64,000 nucleotides of DNA from Clostridium sp. 12(A) (GCA_000526575.1 JAGI01000001.1:124001-188000), one strand, 5' to 3'. Numbered from the stretch's first letter, positions 18,749 through 28,212 are shown. Numbers and translations: made by a program. Notes: generated by a model not told the origin, from the letters alone.

Positions 18749-18813
18749 AGAAAAAGATAAGCAATTTCCTCTTTGTGAGCGAGCTCACACGGGGAAATTG
18801 CTTATCTTTTTCT
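18749..18813. terminator. Large two-tier hairpin terminator
   Basis: A perfect 21-bp stem (18749-18769 with 18793-18813) encloses a second perfect stem TGTGAGC-GA-GCTCACA. The outer arms begin with an A-run and end in TTTTTCT, so it can terminate in both directions. It insulates the accessory block from the S10 operon promoter 38 bases further on. Confidence 0.88.
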
Positions 18814-18850
18814 GCATGTCTTAGTTTTTGAAAAAATTTGAAAAAAACTC

Positions 18851-18879
18851 TTGCAATGGAAAAAAAAGTGTGTTATTCT
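18851..18879 (+). promoter_or_regulatory. S10 operon promoter
   Basis: TTGCAA (18851-18856), 17-base spacer, TATTCT (18874-18879). It precedes a leader of about 220 bases before rpsJ and is the first promoter of the ribosomal superoperon. Confidence 0.75.
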
Positions 18880-18885
18880 GTTAAG

Positions 18886-19108
18886 GCTGTGGCATGATAG
18901 CGTTGAAGCGTGAGGTTGCTGCTTGTATAAGCAGGTTTTCCGCGGAGCGAATGTCAAGTTAGGAAACTGGCGACAAGTCACTGTACAATTTAAAACTCTG
19001 CAATTGAAAGAGAAAGTCTGTGTGAGGTCCTGGAGGACACACACGGGAACGTGTACAGTCACCGCTTGTCGTACTTCTATTAAGTGCGAAAAGGAGGCGA
19101 CTTTTTTT
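18886..19108 (+). promoter_or_regulatory. Structured 5' leader of the S10 operon
   Basis: About 220 untranslated bases. A long-range helix closes the element: CGACAAG (18971) pairs with CTTGTCG (19065-19071), and ACTGTAC (18980) pairs with GTACAGT (19053). Inside lie a compound hairpin GTGTG...GTCC-TGGA-GGAC...CACAC and ACACG-GGAA-CGTGT. A ribosomal-protein autoregulatory leader is the natural reading. Leader classes for S10 operons have been described in Clostridia, but I could not match this one to a model. Confidence 0.65.
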
Positions 19109-19426
19109 ATGGCAAGTCAAGTAATGAGAATCACATTAAAGGCCTATGACCATCAGTTAGTTGATCAGTCAGCAGGCAAAATCATCGACACTGTAAAAAA
19201 GACAGGATCTAAAGTGAGCGGACCGGTGCCGTTACCAACCAAGAAGGAAGTGGTAACCATCTTAAGAGCGGTTCACAAATACAAAGATTCCAGAGAGCAG
19301 TTCGAGCAGAGAACTCACAAGAGACTTATTGATATCATCACACCAAGCCAGAAAACTGTTGATGCATTATCCAGACTGGAAATGCCTGCAGGTGTGTACA
19401 TCGATATCAAGATGAAGAATAAATAA
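19109..19426 (+). CDS. rpsJ: 30S ribosomal protein S10
   Basis: S10, 105 aa, a 30S head protein that also acts in NusB-NusE antitermination. ATG 19109 has AAGGAGG 12 bases before it, separated by an unusual run of seven T. The core [17 protein letters not shown] and [20 protein letters not shown] are conserved. An in-frame ATG five codons later would give the more usual 100 aa and cannot be excluded. Confidence 0.96.
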   Translation: MASQVMRITLKAYDHQLVDQSAGKIIDTVKKTGSKVSGPVPLPTKKEVVTILRAVHKYKDSREQFEQRTHKRLIDIITPSQKTVDALSRLEMPAGVYIDIKMKNK

Positions 19427-19605
19427 TCTTCATCAGAAACAATTTAGGTAATATCCTGAAGGGTTTTAATATAGAAGCAACACTTTTTCCTGTAAGGAAT
19501 CAACATCTCTGCCAGGCAGAGTTATAGTGTTCCACGTATATTGGACTGTTCTAGGATGATTGCGAAAGCAATCCGCTGTAGAATTAACAAACAGGAGGTA
19601 AAAAC
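19427..19605 (+). promoter_or_regulatory. Structured rpsJ-rplC gap
   Basis: 179 untranslated bases. AACACT...AGTGTT encloses CTCTGC-CAG-GCAGAG at about 19510-19524, and GGATTGC-GAAA-GCAATCC at about 19556-19574 is a perfect GNRA-loop hairpin 31 bases before rplC. Possibly an internal control or processing site; no known motif was recognised. Confidence 0.45.
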
Positions 19606-20241
19606 ATGAAGAAGGGTATTTTAGCTACCAAAGTCGGAATGACACAGATCTTCAATGAAAACGGAGTATTAACTCCAGTAACAGTTCTTCAGGCTGGTCC
19701 TTGTGTAGTAACACAGATCAAGACCGTTGAGAACGATGGTTACAGTGCAGTACAGGTTGGTTATGTTGATAAGAGAGAAAAACTTGTTAGCAAGCCATTA
19801 AAAGGCCATTTTGATAAGGCCGGAGTTTCTTACAAGAGATATGTAAGAGAATTCAAGCTTGAGAATGCTTCCGAGTATTCTGTTAAAGACGAAATCAAAG
19901 CTGATATCTTCGCTGCAGGCGATAAGATTGATGCAACCGCAATCTCCAAAGGTAAAGGTTTCCAGGGTGCTATTAAGAGACACGGACAGTCCAGAGGACC
20001 TATGGCTCACGGTTCTAAGTTCCACCGTCATGCTGGTTCCAATGGTGCTGCTTCTGATCCAAGTAAGGTATTCAAAGGCAAGAAGATGCCTGGTCAGATG
20101 GGTAACAAGAGAATCACAATCCAGAACCTTGAAATCGTTAGGGTTGACATTGAAAACAACCTGATTTTAGTTAAGGGTGCTGTACCAGGACCAAAGAAGT
20201 CTCTAGTAACAATCAAGGAAACAGTAAAAGCATCTAACTAA
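19606..20241 (+). CDS. rplC: 50S ribosomal protein L3
   Basis: L3, 211 aa, an early 23S binder near the peptidyl transferase centre. The bacterial signature is clear: [16 protein letters not shown] at the start, [23 protein letters not shown], and [10 protein letters not shown] around the methylated Gln loop. AGGAGGT lies 8 bases before the ATG. rplD follows after 29 bases. Confidence 0.98.
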   Translation: MKKGILATKVGMTQIFNENGVLTPVTVLQAGPCVVTQIKTVENDGYSAVQVGYVDKREKLVSKPLKGHFDKAGVSYKRYVREFKLENASEYSVKDEIKADIFAAGDKIDATAISKGKGFQGAIKRHGQSRGPMAHGSKFHRHAGSNGAASDPSKVFKGKKMPGQMGNKRITIQNLEIVRVDIENNLILVKGAVPGPKKSLVTIKETVKASN

Positions 20242-20270
20242 TGCTTTTATAAGAAAGGAGGATCATACAG

Positions 20271-20891
20271 ATGGCAAACGTATCTGTTTACAATATGGAA
20301 GGTAAAGAAGTTGGCACATTAGAGTTAAACGATGCAGTGTTCGGCGTAGATGTAAATGAGCATCTCGTACACATGGCAGTCGTAAGCCAGCTTGCAAATA
20401 AGCGCCAGGGCACACAGAAAGCAAAAACACGTGCTGAAGTATCCGGCGGCGGAAGAAAACCGTGGAAGCAGAAAGGAACCGGTCACGCAAGACAGGGTTC
20501 AACAAGATCTCCACAGTGGACAGGCGGTGGAGTAGTATTCGCTCCAACTCCAAGAGATTATACAATCAGACTGAACAAGAAAGAAAGAAGACTTGCTCTT
20601 AAATCTGCATTAACAAGCAGAGTGAACGAGAATAAGTTCATCGTTGTTGACGAGTTAAAGTTTGATGAAATCAAAACAAAGAAATTCCAGACTGTATTAA
20701 ATAACTTAAAGGTATCCAAAGCACTTGTTGTTGTTGGTGATGACAGCTCTAACGCAGTACTGAGCGCAAGAAACATTGCTTCTATTAAGACTGCTTTCGT
20801 TAACACAATCAACGTATACGATATCTTAAAGTACAACACAGTTGTTGCTACCAAGACTGCTGTTGCAGCAATCGAGGAGGTGTACGCATAA
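20271..20891 (+). CDS. rplD: 50S ribosomal protein L4
   Basis: L4, 206 aa, lining the exit tunnel. The tunnel loop [20 protein letters not shown] is intact with no insertion or substitution typical of macrolide resistance. In E. coli L4 represses its own operon. Its TAA overlaps the rplW ATG by one base (TAATG), so translation is coupled. Confidence 0.97.
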   Translation: MANVSVYNMEGKEVGTLELNDAVFGVDVNEHLVHMAVVSQLANKRQGTQKAKTRAEVSGGGRKPWKQKGTGHARQGSTRSPQWTGGGVVFAPTPRDYTIRLNKKERRLALKSALTSRVNENKFIVVDELKFDEIKTKKFQTVLNNLKVSKALVVVGDDSSNAVLSARNIASIKTAFVNTINVYDILKYNTVVATKTAVAAIEEVYA

Positions 20892-21190
20892 TGGCAGATA
20901 TTAAGTATTACGACGTAATCCAGAAGCCTGTAGTAACTGAGAAGAGCATGAACGCTATGGCGTCCAAGAAGTACACATTTATTGTACACACAGATGCTAA
21001 CAAGGCTATGATTAAGGAAGCTGTTGAGAAGATGTTCCCAGGAACAAAAGTTGACAAAGTGAACACTATGAACTTAGACGGAAAGACCAAAAGAAGAGGT
21101 ATGACTTTCGGTAAGACTTCTAAGACAAAGAAAGCTATCGTTCAGTTAACAGCAGACAGCAAAGAGATCGAAATTTTCGAAGGACTGTAA
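20891..21190 (+). CDS. rplW: 50S ribosomal protein L23
   Basis: L23, 99 aa, at the tunnel exit where trigger factor and SRP dock. Conserved [17 protein letters not shown] and [18 protein letters not shown]. It begins within the rplD stop codon. Confidence 0.97.
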   Translation: MADIKYYDVIQKPVVTEKSMNAMASKKYTFIVHTDANKAMIKEAVEKMFPGTKVDKVNTMNLDGKTKRRGMTFGKTSKTKKAIVQLTADSKEIEIFEGL

Positions 21191-21388
21191 GATCGGGACG
21201 CCTGGTGACGCGTGAAGCACGAAGGAGCGGTTATCCGAACTACGTGTGACAGCGGATACTCCGAACAGCGTGAGGAGTATCTTTTGCACCGTCAGAGAGC
21301 AGACAAAAGACTATCAGTCAACCTATGTGATGAACATTATATCACGATATTTAAGATACGCCAGGCGGCGTTGAAAGGAGAAATAATC
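21191..21388 (+). promoter_or_regulatory. Structured rplW-rplB gap (motif B, copy 1)
   Basis: 198 untranslated bases. At 21217-21286: a CACG/CGTG closing stem with inner GGA...TCC and a 3' GAACTA bulge, then GTGTGACAGC, then hairpin ATACTCC...GGAGTAT. A further CTTTTG...CAAAAG pairing follows. The GAACT..GTGTGACAGC core recurs before rpsK. No promoter is evident, so this is an internal leader or processing region. Confidence 0.5.
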
Positions 21389-22237
21389 ATGGGAATTAAA
21401 AAGTATAACCCATATACCCCTTCCAGAAGACACATGACCGGTTCTGATTTCAGCGAAATCACTAAAGATACTCCTGAGAAGTCCTTGATCAGCAAAACTA
21501 TCAAGAAGACAGCCGGCCGTAATAACCAGGGTAAAATCACAGTTAGACATCGCGGAGGCGGCGTTAAGAGAAAATATAGAATCATCGACTTCAAGAGAAA
21601 CAGCAAAGATGGTGTTGCAGCAACTGTAATTGGTATCGAGTACGATCCAAACAGAACAGCAAACATCGCTCTGATCAGCTATGTTGATGGTACAAAGGCA
21701 TATATCCTCGCTCCTGCTGGTTTAACAGACGGAATGAAGGTTATGAGCGGCGAGAACGCAGAAGCAAAAGTAGGTAACTGTTTACCATTAAGCAAGATCC
21801 CGGTTGGTGCTCAGGTTCATAACATTGAGCTTTACCCAGGAAAAGGCGGTCAGTTAGTACGTTCTGCTGGTAACGGCGCACAGTTAATGGCGAAAGAGGG
21901 CAAGTACGCAACTCTTCGTTTACCTTCCGGCGAAATGAGAATGGTTCCAATCAACTGCAGAGCTACCATCGGTGTTGTAGGCAATGGAGATCATAACCTG
22001 ATCAATATCGGTAAAGCTGGTAGAAAACGTCACATGGGATTCCGTCCTACAGTCCGCGGTTCTGTTATGAACCCGAATGACCATCCACACGGTGGTGGTG
22101 AAGGTAAGACTGGTATCGGCCGTCCGGGTCCAAGTACACCATGGGGCAAACCAGCACTTGGCTTAAAGACAAGAAAGAAAAACAAGCAGTCTAACAAGTT
22201 AATCGTTAGAAGAAGAGATGGAAAGACCGTTAAATAA
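21389..22237 (+). CDS. rplB: 50S ribosomal protein L2
   Basis: L2, 282 aa, essential for subunit association and peptidyl transfer. The start [18 protein letters not shown] at ATG 21389 follows AAAGGAGAAA. Conserved [16 protein letters not shown], and the C-terminal region [20 protein letters not shown] contains the catalytically implicated His. A longer in-frame extension upstream is ruled out by family length. Confidence 0.98.
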   Translation: MGIKKYNPYTPSRRHMTGSDFSEITKDTPEKSLISKTIKKTAGRNNQGKITVRHRGGGVKRKYRIIDFKRNSKDGVAATVIGIEYDPNRTANIALISYVDGTKAYILAPAGLTDGMKVMSGENAEAKVGNCLPLSKIPVGAQVHNIELYPGKGGQLVRSAGNGAQLMAKEGKYATLRLPSGEMRMVPINCRATIGVVGNGDHNLINIGKAGRKRHMGFRPTVRGSVMNPNDHPHGGGEGKTGIGRPGPSTPWGKPALGLKTRKKNKQSNKLIVRRRDGKTVK

Positions 22238-22256
22238 TTGAAGGAGGTTAGAATCT

Positions 22257-22538
22257 ATGGCTCGCTCACTTAAAAAAGGACCATTTGCAGATGCTCATTT
22301 ACTCAAAAAAGTAGATGCTATGAACGCAGCAGGACAGAAGCAGGTAATTAAGACCTGGTCTCGCCGTTCTACTATCTTCCCGCAGATGGTTGGACATACA
22401 ATTGCAGTTCACGATGGCAGAAAACACGTTCCGGTTTATGTAACAGAAGATATGGTTGGACACAAACTGGGTGAATTCGTTGCTACAAGAACTTACAGAG
22501 GACATGGCAAAGACGAGAAGAAGTCTGGCCGTAAGTAA
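22257..22538 (+). CDS. rpsS: 30S ribosomal protein S19
   Basis: S19, 93 aa, in the 30S head, contacts S13. [19 protein letters not shown] and the C-terminal [16 protein letters not shown] are canonical. AAGGAGGT precedes ATG 22257. A 73-base gap to rplV contains a weak CTCC...GGAC pairing only. Confidence 0.98.
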   Translation: MARSLKKGPFADAHLLKKVDAMNAAGQKQVIKTWSRRSTIFPQMVGHTIAVHDGRKHVPVYVTEDMVGHKLGEFVATRTYRGHGKDEKKSGRK

Positions 22539-22611
22539 TGAAAGAAACAAACTCCCTCCGGGCAGTCGTAAGGACTCCCATAGGGCGTTATAGTTGAAAG
22601 GAGGATTTACC

Positions 22612-22998
22612 ATGGCTAAGGGACATAGAAGCCAGATTAAAAGAGAGAGAAATGCCGATAAGGACAAAAGACCGTCAGCAAAGTTATCCTATGCTAGAGT
22701 TTCTGTTCAGAAAGCATGTTTCGTATTAGACGCTATCAGAGGCAAGGACGTTCAGACAGCACTTGGTATTGTAACTTACAATCCCAGATATGCTTCTACT
22801 TTAATAGAGAAGTTATTAAAATCAGCAGCAGCTAACGCTGAGAATAATAACGGCATGGACCCAGCAAAGCTTTACGTAGAGGAATGTTTTGCAAACAAGG
22901 GACCGACAATGAAGAGAGTAAAACCTAGAGCACAGGGCCGCGCTTATAGAATCGAAAAGAGAATGAGCCACATCACGATCGTGCTTAATGAAAGATAA
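22612..22998 (+). CDS. rplV: 50S ribosomal protein L22
   Basis: L22, 128 aa, whose beta-hairpin lines the exit tunnel. Start ATG 22612 ([14 protein letters not shown]) follows GAAAGGAGG. The loop [19 protein letters not shown] is intact. It is slightly longer than the 110-115 aa norm because of the basic N-terminal extension, which is common in Lachnospiraceae. Confidence 0.97.
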   Translation: MAKGHRSQIKRERNADKDKRPSAKLSYARVSVQKACFVLDAIRGKDVQTALGIVTYNPRYASTLIEKLLKSAAANAENNNGMDPAKLYVEECFANKGPTMKRVKPRAQGRAYRIEKRMSHITIVLNER

Positions 22999-23009
22999 GG
23001 AGGCAAAGA

Positions 23010-23666
23010 ATGGGACAGAAAGTTAATCCACACGGCTTAAGAGTCGGTGTTATTAAAGACTGGGACTCAAAATGGTATGCTGAAGCTGATTTCGCAGACA
23101 ACTTAGTAGAAGATTATGCGATCAGAAAATTCCTGAAAAAGAGATTATACAGCGCTGGCATTTCTAATATTGAAATTGAAAGAGCATCTGACCGCGTTAA
23201 AGTTATTATCCACACAGCAAAACCAGGTGTTGTAATTGGAAAAGGCGGATCTGAAATCGAGAAGTTAAAGGTTGAAGTTCAGAAGCTTACAGATAAAAAG
23301 TTATTCGTAGACATCAAAGAGATCAAGAGACCGGATAAAGATGCTCAGTTAGTTGCTGAATCTATCGCTCAGCAGTTAGAGAACCGTGTATCCTTCCGTC
23401 GTGCTATGAAATCTACTATGGGTCGTTCCATGAAGGCTGGAGTTAAAGGTATCAAAGCTGCAGTTGCTGGCCGTCTTGGCGGTGCAGATATGGCTCGTAC
23501 AGAGTTCTACAGCGAAGGAACTATTCCGTTACAGACATTAAGAGCAGATATTGACTACGGTTTCGCTGAGGCTGATACAACCTTCGGTAAGATCGGTGTT
23601 AAGGTTTGGATCTACAATGGTGAAGTACTTCCAACTAAAGGAAACAAGGAAGGGAGCGTAAAATAA
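23010..23666 (+). CDS. rpsC: 30S ribosomal protein S3
   Basis: S3, 218 aa, at the mRNA entry channel. N-terminal [20 protein letters not shown] domain [15 protein letters not shown] (about 72-86), and C-terminal [19 protein letters not shown]-like region. The stop overlaps the rplP start (TAATG). Confidence 0.98.
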   Translation: MGQKVNPHGLRVGVIKDWDSKWYAEADFADNLVEDYAIRKFLKKRLYSAGISNIEIERASDRVKVIIHTAKPGVVIGKGGSEIEKLKVEVQKLTDKKLFVDIKEIKRPDKDAQLVAESIAQQLENRVSFRRAMKSTMGRSMKAGVKGIKAAVAGRLGGADMARTEFYSEGTIPLQTLRADIDYGFAEADTTFGKIGVKVWIYNGEVLPTKGNKEGSVK

Positions 23667-24091
23667 TGTTAATGCCTAAAAGAGTTAAGCGTCGTAAACA
23701 GTTCCGTGGAAACATGGCTGGTAAAGCTTTAAGAGGCAATAAGATCAGCAACGGTGAATTCGGTCTGGTTTCTTTAGAGCCATGCTGGATCAGATCTAAC
23801 CAGATCGAGGCAGCTCGTATTGCCATGACACGTTACATTAAGCGTGGTGGTAAAGTCTGGATTAAGATTTTCCCGGATAAACCTGTAACAGCAAAGCCAG
23901 CAGAGACCCGAATGGGTTCCGGTAAGGGCAGTCTGGAATACTGGGTAGCAGTAGTAAAACCAGGCCGTGTATTATTCGAAATCGCTGGAGTACCTGAAGA
24001 AACAGCACGTGAAGCTTTACGTCTTGCTATGCACAAGTTACCATGCAGATGTAAGATTGCTGCTAAAGCAGATTTAGAAGGCGGTGAATGA
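23666..24091 (+). CDS. rplP: 50S ribosomal protein L16
   Basis: L16, 141 aa, organises the A-site tRNA region of the 50[16 protein letters not shown] start and [20 protein letters not shown] core. Overlaps rpsC by one base and rpmC by four (ATGA), which indicates tight translational coupling. Confidence 0.98.
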   Translation: MLMPKRVKRRKQFRGNMAGKALRGNKISNGEFGLVSLEPCWIRSNQIEAARIAMTRYIKRGGKVWIKIFPDKPVTAKPAETRMGSGKGSLEYWVAVVKPGRVLFEIAGVPEETAREALRLAMHKLPCRCKIAAKADLEGGE

Positions 24092-24300
24092 CAGTGAAAA
24101 CTAATAAGTATGTAGAAGAATTAAAAGGAAAATCAGTTTCTGAACTGAATACAGAATTAGTAGCTGCAAAGAAAGAACTTTTCAATTTAAGATTTCAGAA
24201 TGCGACCAATCAGCTTGATAACACAAGCAGAATCAAAGACGTTCGCAAGAACATTGCCAGAATCCAGACTGTTATCGCTGAGAAGGCAAAGTTAGCTTAA
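24088..24300 (+). CDS. rpmC: 50S ribosomal protein L29
   Basis: L29, 70 aa, a tunnel-exit protein made of two helices. Conserved [26 protein letters not shown] and the C-terminal [12 protein letters not shown]. Its ATG lies within the rplP stop region. Confidence 0.97.
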   Translation: MTVKTNKYVEELKGKSVSELNTELVAAKKELFNLRFQNATNQLDNTSRIKDVRKNIARIQTVIAEKAKLA

Positions 24301-24393
24301 GTTGTGACTTTATAAAAGCATGACACACACGAGTGCGTGTAAACTTATAGATAGGGCCGAAGAGGCCATAAACTCGAAAGGAGAATACCTAAC

Positions 24394-24648
24394 GTGGAAA
24401 GAAATCTTAGAAAAACCCGTACTGGTAAGGTTGTAAGCAACAAGATGGATAAGACTATCGTAGTTGCTATCGAAGACCATGTAGAACATCCTTTATACGG
24501 CAAGATCGTAAAAAGAACGTATAAATTAAAAGCTCATGATGAGAAAAATGATTGTAACATGGGCGATACCGTTAAAGTTATGGAAACAAGACCCCTGTCC
24601 AAAGATAAGAGATGGAGACTTGTTGAGATTATCGAAAAAGCGAAATAA
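24394..24648 (+). CDS. rpsQ: 30S ribosomal protein S17
   Basis: S17, 84 aa, primary 16S binder. GTG start at 24394 after AAAGGAGAATACC. OB-fold sequence [19 protein letters not shown] and [20 protein letters not shown]. The 93-base gap upstream (24301-24393) holds two small hairpins, ACACACGAGTGCGTGT and GGGCCGAAGAGGCC. Confidence 0.97.
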   Translation: MERNLRKTRTGKVVSNKMDKTIVVAIEDHVEHPLYGKIVKRTYKLKAHDEKNDCNMGDTVKVMETRPLSKDKRWRLVEIIEKAK

Positions 24649-24674
24649 TTTATTTTTAGGAAGGAGTATCAGGC

Positions 24675-25043
24675 ATGATTCAGCAGGAGACCAGATTAAG
24701 GGTTGCTGATAATACTGGTGCAAAGGAACTTCTTTGCATCCGTGTTATGGGTGGATCTACAAGAAGATATGCTAGTATTGGTGATGTTATCGTTGCCAGC
24801 GTTAAAGATGCAACACCTGGCGGTGTTGTAAAGAAAGGCGACGTTGTTAAGGCCGTTGTTGTACGTTCTGTAAAGGGCGCACGCCGTAAAGACGGTTCCT
24901 ATATCAAGTTCGATGAGAATGCTGCCGTAATTATCAAAGATGACAAGACTCCAAAAGGAACTCGTATCTTTGGACCGGTTGCCAGAGAGTTAAGAGAGAA
25001 GCAGTTCATGAAGATTGTTTCCTTAGCTCCAGAAGTATTATAA
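24675..25043 (+). CDS. rplN: 50S ribosomal protein L14
   Basis: L14, 122 aa, at the subunit interface and the binding site of Rsf[23 protein letters not shown] and the C-terminal [23 protein letters not shown] are textbook. AAGGAGT precedes the ATG. Confidence 0.98.
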   Translation: MIQQETRLRVADNTGAKELLCIRVMGGSTRRYASIGDVIVASVKDATPGGVVKKGDVVKAVVVRSVKGARRKDGSYIKFDENAAVIIKDDKTPKGTRIFGPVARELREKQFMKIVSLAPEVL

Positions 25044-25057
25044 GGAGGTGTCGGACT

Positions 25058-25363
25058 GTGCATAAAATTAAAAGAGACGACCTGGTTAAGGTTATCGCAG
25101 GTAAAGATAGAAACAAACAGGGCAAAGTTCTTCATGTTGACACAAAGAACAACAAAGTAACAGTGGAAGGCGTAAACATGATCACAAAGCATGTTAAGCC
25201 TAGCGCAGGCAGCCCACAGGGCGGTATCGTGCAGAAAGAAGCTGCATTTGATATTTCCAATGTTATGCTTGTTGTTAACGGAAAAGCTACAAGAGTTGGC
25301 TTTGAAGTTAAAGACGGCAAAAAAGTACGTGTTGCTAAAGCTACCGGTAAGGTAATTGACTAA
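25058..25363 (+). CDS. rplX: 50S ribosomal protein L24
   Basis: L24, 101 aa, assembly initiator near the tunnel exit. GTG start at 25058. KOW motif DDLVKVIAGKDRNKQGKVL at the N-terminus, then VEGVNMITKHVKPSAGSPQGGI. Confidence 0.98.
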   Translation: MHKIKRDDLVKVIAGKDRNKQGKVLHVDTKNNKVTVEGVNMITKHVKPSAGSPQGGIVQKEAAFDISNVMLVVNGKATRVGFEVKDGKKVRVAKATGKVID

Positions 25364-25384
25364 TTCGGAGAGGAGGAATAAAAA

Positions 25385-25924
25385 TTGGCTAGATTAAAAG
25401 ATATTTACCAGACAGAGATCGTAGAAGCTATGGTAAAGAAGTTTGGATATAAGAATGTTATGGAAGTACCGAAGTTAGACAAGATTGTCATCAATATGGG
25501 TATTGGTGAAGCTAAAGACAATGCCAAGGTTTTAGACTCTGCTGTTAGAGATTTAGAGATCATCTCCGGACAGAAGGCAGTTTTAACTAAGGCTAAGAAG
25601 TCAATTGCTAACTTCAAGCTCAGAGAAGGTATGCCGATCGGATGTAAAGTTACATTACGTGGCCAGAGAATGTATGAGTTTGCTGATCGTCTGATCAACC
25701 TTGCACTTCCTCGTGTACGTGACTTTAGAGGCGTTAACGCCAATGCATTTGATGGAAGAGGAAACTATGCACTTGGTATTAAAGAGCAGCTCATTTTCCC
25801 TGAAATTGAGTACGATAAAGTTGACAAGGTAAGAGGTATGGACATCATTTTTGTTACTACCGCTAAGACAGACGAAGAAGCCCGTGAACTTTTGACATTA
25901 TTCAATATGCCATTTGCAAAATAG
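25385..25924 (+). CDS. rplE: 50S ribosomal protein L5
   Basis: L5, 179 aa, binds 5S rRNA and contacts the P-site tRNA. TTG start at 25385 after GAGGAGGAA. Conserved [26 protein letters not shown], and [18 protein letters not shown]. Confidence 0.98.
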   Translation: MARLKDIYQTEIVEAMVKKFGYKNVMEVPKLDKIVINMGIGEAKDNAKVLDSAVRDLEIISGQKAVLTKAKKSIANFKLREGMPIGCKVTLRGQRMYEFADRLINLALPRVRDFRGVNANAFDGRGNYALGIKEQLIFPEIEYDKVDKVRGMDIIFVTTAKTDEEARELLTLFNMPFAK

Positions 25925-25939
25925 TAGGAGGAATATTCC

Positions 25940-26125
25940 ATGGCTAAGACTTCAATGAAGATCAAACAGCAGAGACCTGCAAAATTCTCCACAAGAGAAT
26001 ACAATCGTTGCAGAATCTGCGGTCGTCCACATGCTTATTTAAGAAAATACGGAATCTGCAGAATCTGCTTCCGTGAATTAGCATATAAGGGTCAGATCCC
26101 AGGCGTTAAAAAAGCTAGCTGGTAA
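25940..26125 (+). CDS. rpsZ: 30S ribosomal protein S14, zinc type
   Basis: S14 of the short, zinc-binding (C+) kind, 61 aa. Two CxxC pairs, CRICGRP and CRICF, make the zinc ribbon. The region downstream is the usual [12 protein letters not shown]. No second zinc-free S14 is in the window. Confidence 0.98.
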   Translation: MAKTSMKIKQQRPAKFSTREYNRCRICGRPHAYLRKYGICRICFRELAYKGQIPGVKKASW

Positions 26126-26148
26126 ATTAAGGAAGGAGGCAATTCAAA

Positions 26149-26550
26149 ATGACAATGAGCGATCCAATCGCAGATATGCTTACAAGAATCCGTAACGCAA
26201 ATACTGCAAAACATGATACAGTAGATGTACCTGCATCCAAGATGAAATTAGCTATTGCTGATATCCTTGTGAAAGAGGGCTACGTTAAAAAATATGATAT
26301 CGTAGAAGACGGTGCATTCCAGACAATCCGGATTACCTTAAAATACGGTAAAGACAAAAACGAAAAAATCATCACAGGTATTAAGAGAATCTCCAAACCA
26401 GGTTTACGTGTATACGCAAACAAAGAGGAGTTACCGAAAGTACTTGGCGGTTTAGGAATTGCTATCGTCTCCACAAACCAGGGCGTAATTACTGATAAAG
26501 TAGCTCGTTCCATGGGTGTAGGCGGAGAAGTTCTGGCATTCGTTTGGTAA
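26149..26550 (+). CDS. rpsH: 30S ribosomal protein S8
   Basis: S8, 133 aa, primary 16S binder and, in E. coli, the spc operon repressor. [20 protein letters not shown] at the start and [20 protein letters not shown] near the end are canonical. AAGGAGG precedes the ATG. Confidence 0.98.
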   Translation: MTMSDPIADMLTRIRNANTAKHDTVDVPASKMKLAIADILVKEGYVKKYDIVEDGAFQTIRITLKYGKDKNEKIITGIKRISKPGLRVYANKEELPKVLGGLGIAIVSTNQGVITDKVARSMGVGGEVLAFVW

Positions 26551-26740
26551 TTAACAAAAAGGAAACTCCATCGCCACTAAGCTCGTGGAAAACCTCGCTA
26601 TACCCAGTAAAGCGGGGCACGCTGAGTGCCGGGGAGTGCTTTCGCACGTAAGCGTCTAAAGAACAGACGCTGAGTGCTCAATGCATCTGAAAACAGAGAG
26701 GACACAGGTTCCTCTCCGAGAATTTAAGGAGGTAAACGGC
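26551..26740 (+). promoter_or_regulatory. rpsH-rplF gap carrying structured repeat A, copy 1
   Basis: 190 untranslated bases in a stretch where neighbouring gaps are 15-25 bases. The segment 26565-26686 closely resembles 32414-32510 before rpmJ. Visible structure: GTGC-TTTC-GCAC, then AGCGTCT-AAAGAAC-AGACGCT (perfect 7-bp stem), bracketed by AGTGC-type sequences. No promoter is evident, so the element lies within the operon transcript. Confidence 0.6.
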
Positions 26741-27283
26741 ATGTCACGTATCGGAAGAATGCCTATCGCGATTCCAGCAGGCGTAACTGTAACAATCGCA
26801 GAAAATAATAAAGTGACTGTAAAAGGTCCTAAGGGAACTCTTGAGAGAGATTTACCTGTAGAGATGGCTATCAAAGAAGAAGATGGTCATATCGTAGTTA
26901 CAAGACCAAATGACTTAAAGAAAATGAAATCCTTACACGGTCTGACAAGAACACTGGTAAACAACATGGTTGTTGGTGTTACTAGCGGCTATGAGAAGAA
27001 GCTTGAAATCAACGGTGTTGGTTACAGAGCTCAGAAGCAGGGCAACAAGCTGATCCTGTCTCTTGGTTATTCTCATCCAGTAGAAATGATCGATCCAGAA
27101 GGCATTGAGTCTACAATGGAAGGTCAGAACATCATTTTCATTAAAGGTATCGATAAAGAAAAAGTTGGCCAGTACGCTGCTGAAATCAGAGATAAGAGAA
27201 GACCTGAACCTTATAAGGGCAAAGGTATTAAGTATGCTGACGAAGTTATCAGACGTAAAGTTGGTAAAACTGGTAAGAAATAA
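26741..27283 (+). CDS. rplF: 50S ribosomal protein L6
   Basis: L6, 180 aa, near the factor-binding site. The start [17 protein letters not shown] at ATG 26741 has AAGGAGG 9 bases before it. Conserved [21 protein letters not shown] and the C-terminal [15 protein letters not shown]. An upstream in-frame extension would run into repeat A and is not part of the family. Confidence 0.98.
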   Translation: MSRIGRMPIAIPAGVTVTIAENNKVTVKGPKGTLERDLPVEMAIKEEDGHIVVTRPNDLKKMKSLHGLTRTLVNNMVVGVTSGYEKKLEINGVGYRAQKQGNKLILSLGYSHPVEMIDPEGIESTMEGQNIIFIKGIDKEKVGQYAAEIRDKRRPEPYKGKGIKYADEVIRRKVGKTGKK

Positions 27284-27300
27284 TTAAGGAGAGTGTAAAG

Positions 27301-27669
27301 ATGGTTAGCAAACAGTCAAGAAGCGAAGTTCGCGTTAAAAAGCACAACAGATTACGTAATCGTTTTGCAGGCACTGCAGAAAGACCACGTTTAGCTGTGT
27401 TTAGAAGCAATAATCATGTGTATGCTCAAATTATTGACGATACAGTTGGTAAGACTTTAGTCGCTGCTTCTACAGTAGAAAAAGAAGTAAAGGCAGAATT
27501 AGAGAAAACTAACGACGTTGATGCTGCAGCATATGTAGGTACCGTAGTTGCTAAGAGAGCAATTGAAAAAGGTATTCAGGAAGTTGTTTTTGACAGAGGC
27601 GGTTTTATATATCAGGGTAAGATCCAGGCATTAGCAGACGCAGCAAGAGAAGCTGGTCTGAAATTCTAA
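27301..27669 (+). CDS. rplR: 50S ribosomal protein L18
   Basis: L18, 122 aa, carries 5S rRNA with L5. [20 protein letters not shown] and the C-terminal [24 protein letters not shown] are conserved. It begins 17 bases after rplF. Confidence 0.98.
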   Translation: MVSKQSRSEVRVKKHNRLRNRFAGTAERPRLAVFRSNNHVYAQIIDDTVGKTLVAASTVEKEVKAELEKTNDVDAAAYVGTVVAKRAIEKGIQEVVFDRGGFIYQGKIQALADAAREAGLKF

Positions 27670-27689
27670 GTAGAGAGGAGAATGACAGC

Positions 27690-28199
27690 GTGAAACGTAC
27701 AATTGTTGATGCAAATCAAGTAGAATTAAACGACAGAGTAGTTGCTATCAAGCGTGTATCTAAAACCGTTAAAGGTGGACGTACCATGAGATTCTCTGCT
27801 TTAGTAGTCGTAGGCGATGGCAACGGCCGCGTAGGTGCAGGTCTTGGCAAAGCTGGTGAAGTTCCAGAAGCAATCCGTAAAGGAAAAGAGGCTGCTGTTA
27901 AGAACATGGTCAGCGTACCGATCGACGAGAACAACAGTATTCCTCATGACTTAATCGGTAAATTCGGAAGTGCATCTGTACTTCTTAAGAGAGCAAACGA
28001 AGGTACTGGAGTTATCGCAGGCGGTCCTGCTCGTGCAGTTGTTGAGCTTGCAGGTATTAAGAATATCCGTACAAAGTCTATGGGTTCTAACAACAAGACT
28101 AATGTTGTTTTAGCTACAATCAAAGGATTGACTCAGTTAAAGACTCCTGAGGAAGTTGCAAGACTTCGCGGTAAATCTGTTGAAGAGATTTTAGGCTAA
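27690..28199 (+). CDS. rpsE: 30S ribosomal protein S5
   Basis: S5, 169 aa, at the mRNA entry site. GTG start at 27690. [42 protein letters not shown] and [18 protein letters not shown] are family standards. No spectinomycin-type change is obvious in the VSKTVKGG loop. Confidence 0.98.
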   Translation: MKRTIVDANQVELNDRVVAIKRVSKTVKGGRTMRFSALVVVGDGNGRVGAGLGKAGEVPEAIRKGKEAAVKNMVSVPIDENNSIPHDLIGKFGSASVLLKRANEGTGVIAGGPARAVVELAGIKNIRTKSMGSNNKTNVVLATIKGLTQLKTPEEVARLRGKSVEEILG

Positions 28200-28212
28200 G
28201 GAGGATAAGAAG

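Noticed and set aside
18923-19108. Upstream extension of rpsJ
   Set aside because: It covers the structured leader; S10 family length and AAGGAGG point to ATG 19109.
21212-21388. 59-codon extension of rplB
   Set aside because: No family member has it and it lies across the hairpins of the rplW-rplB gap.
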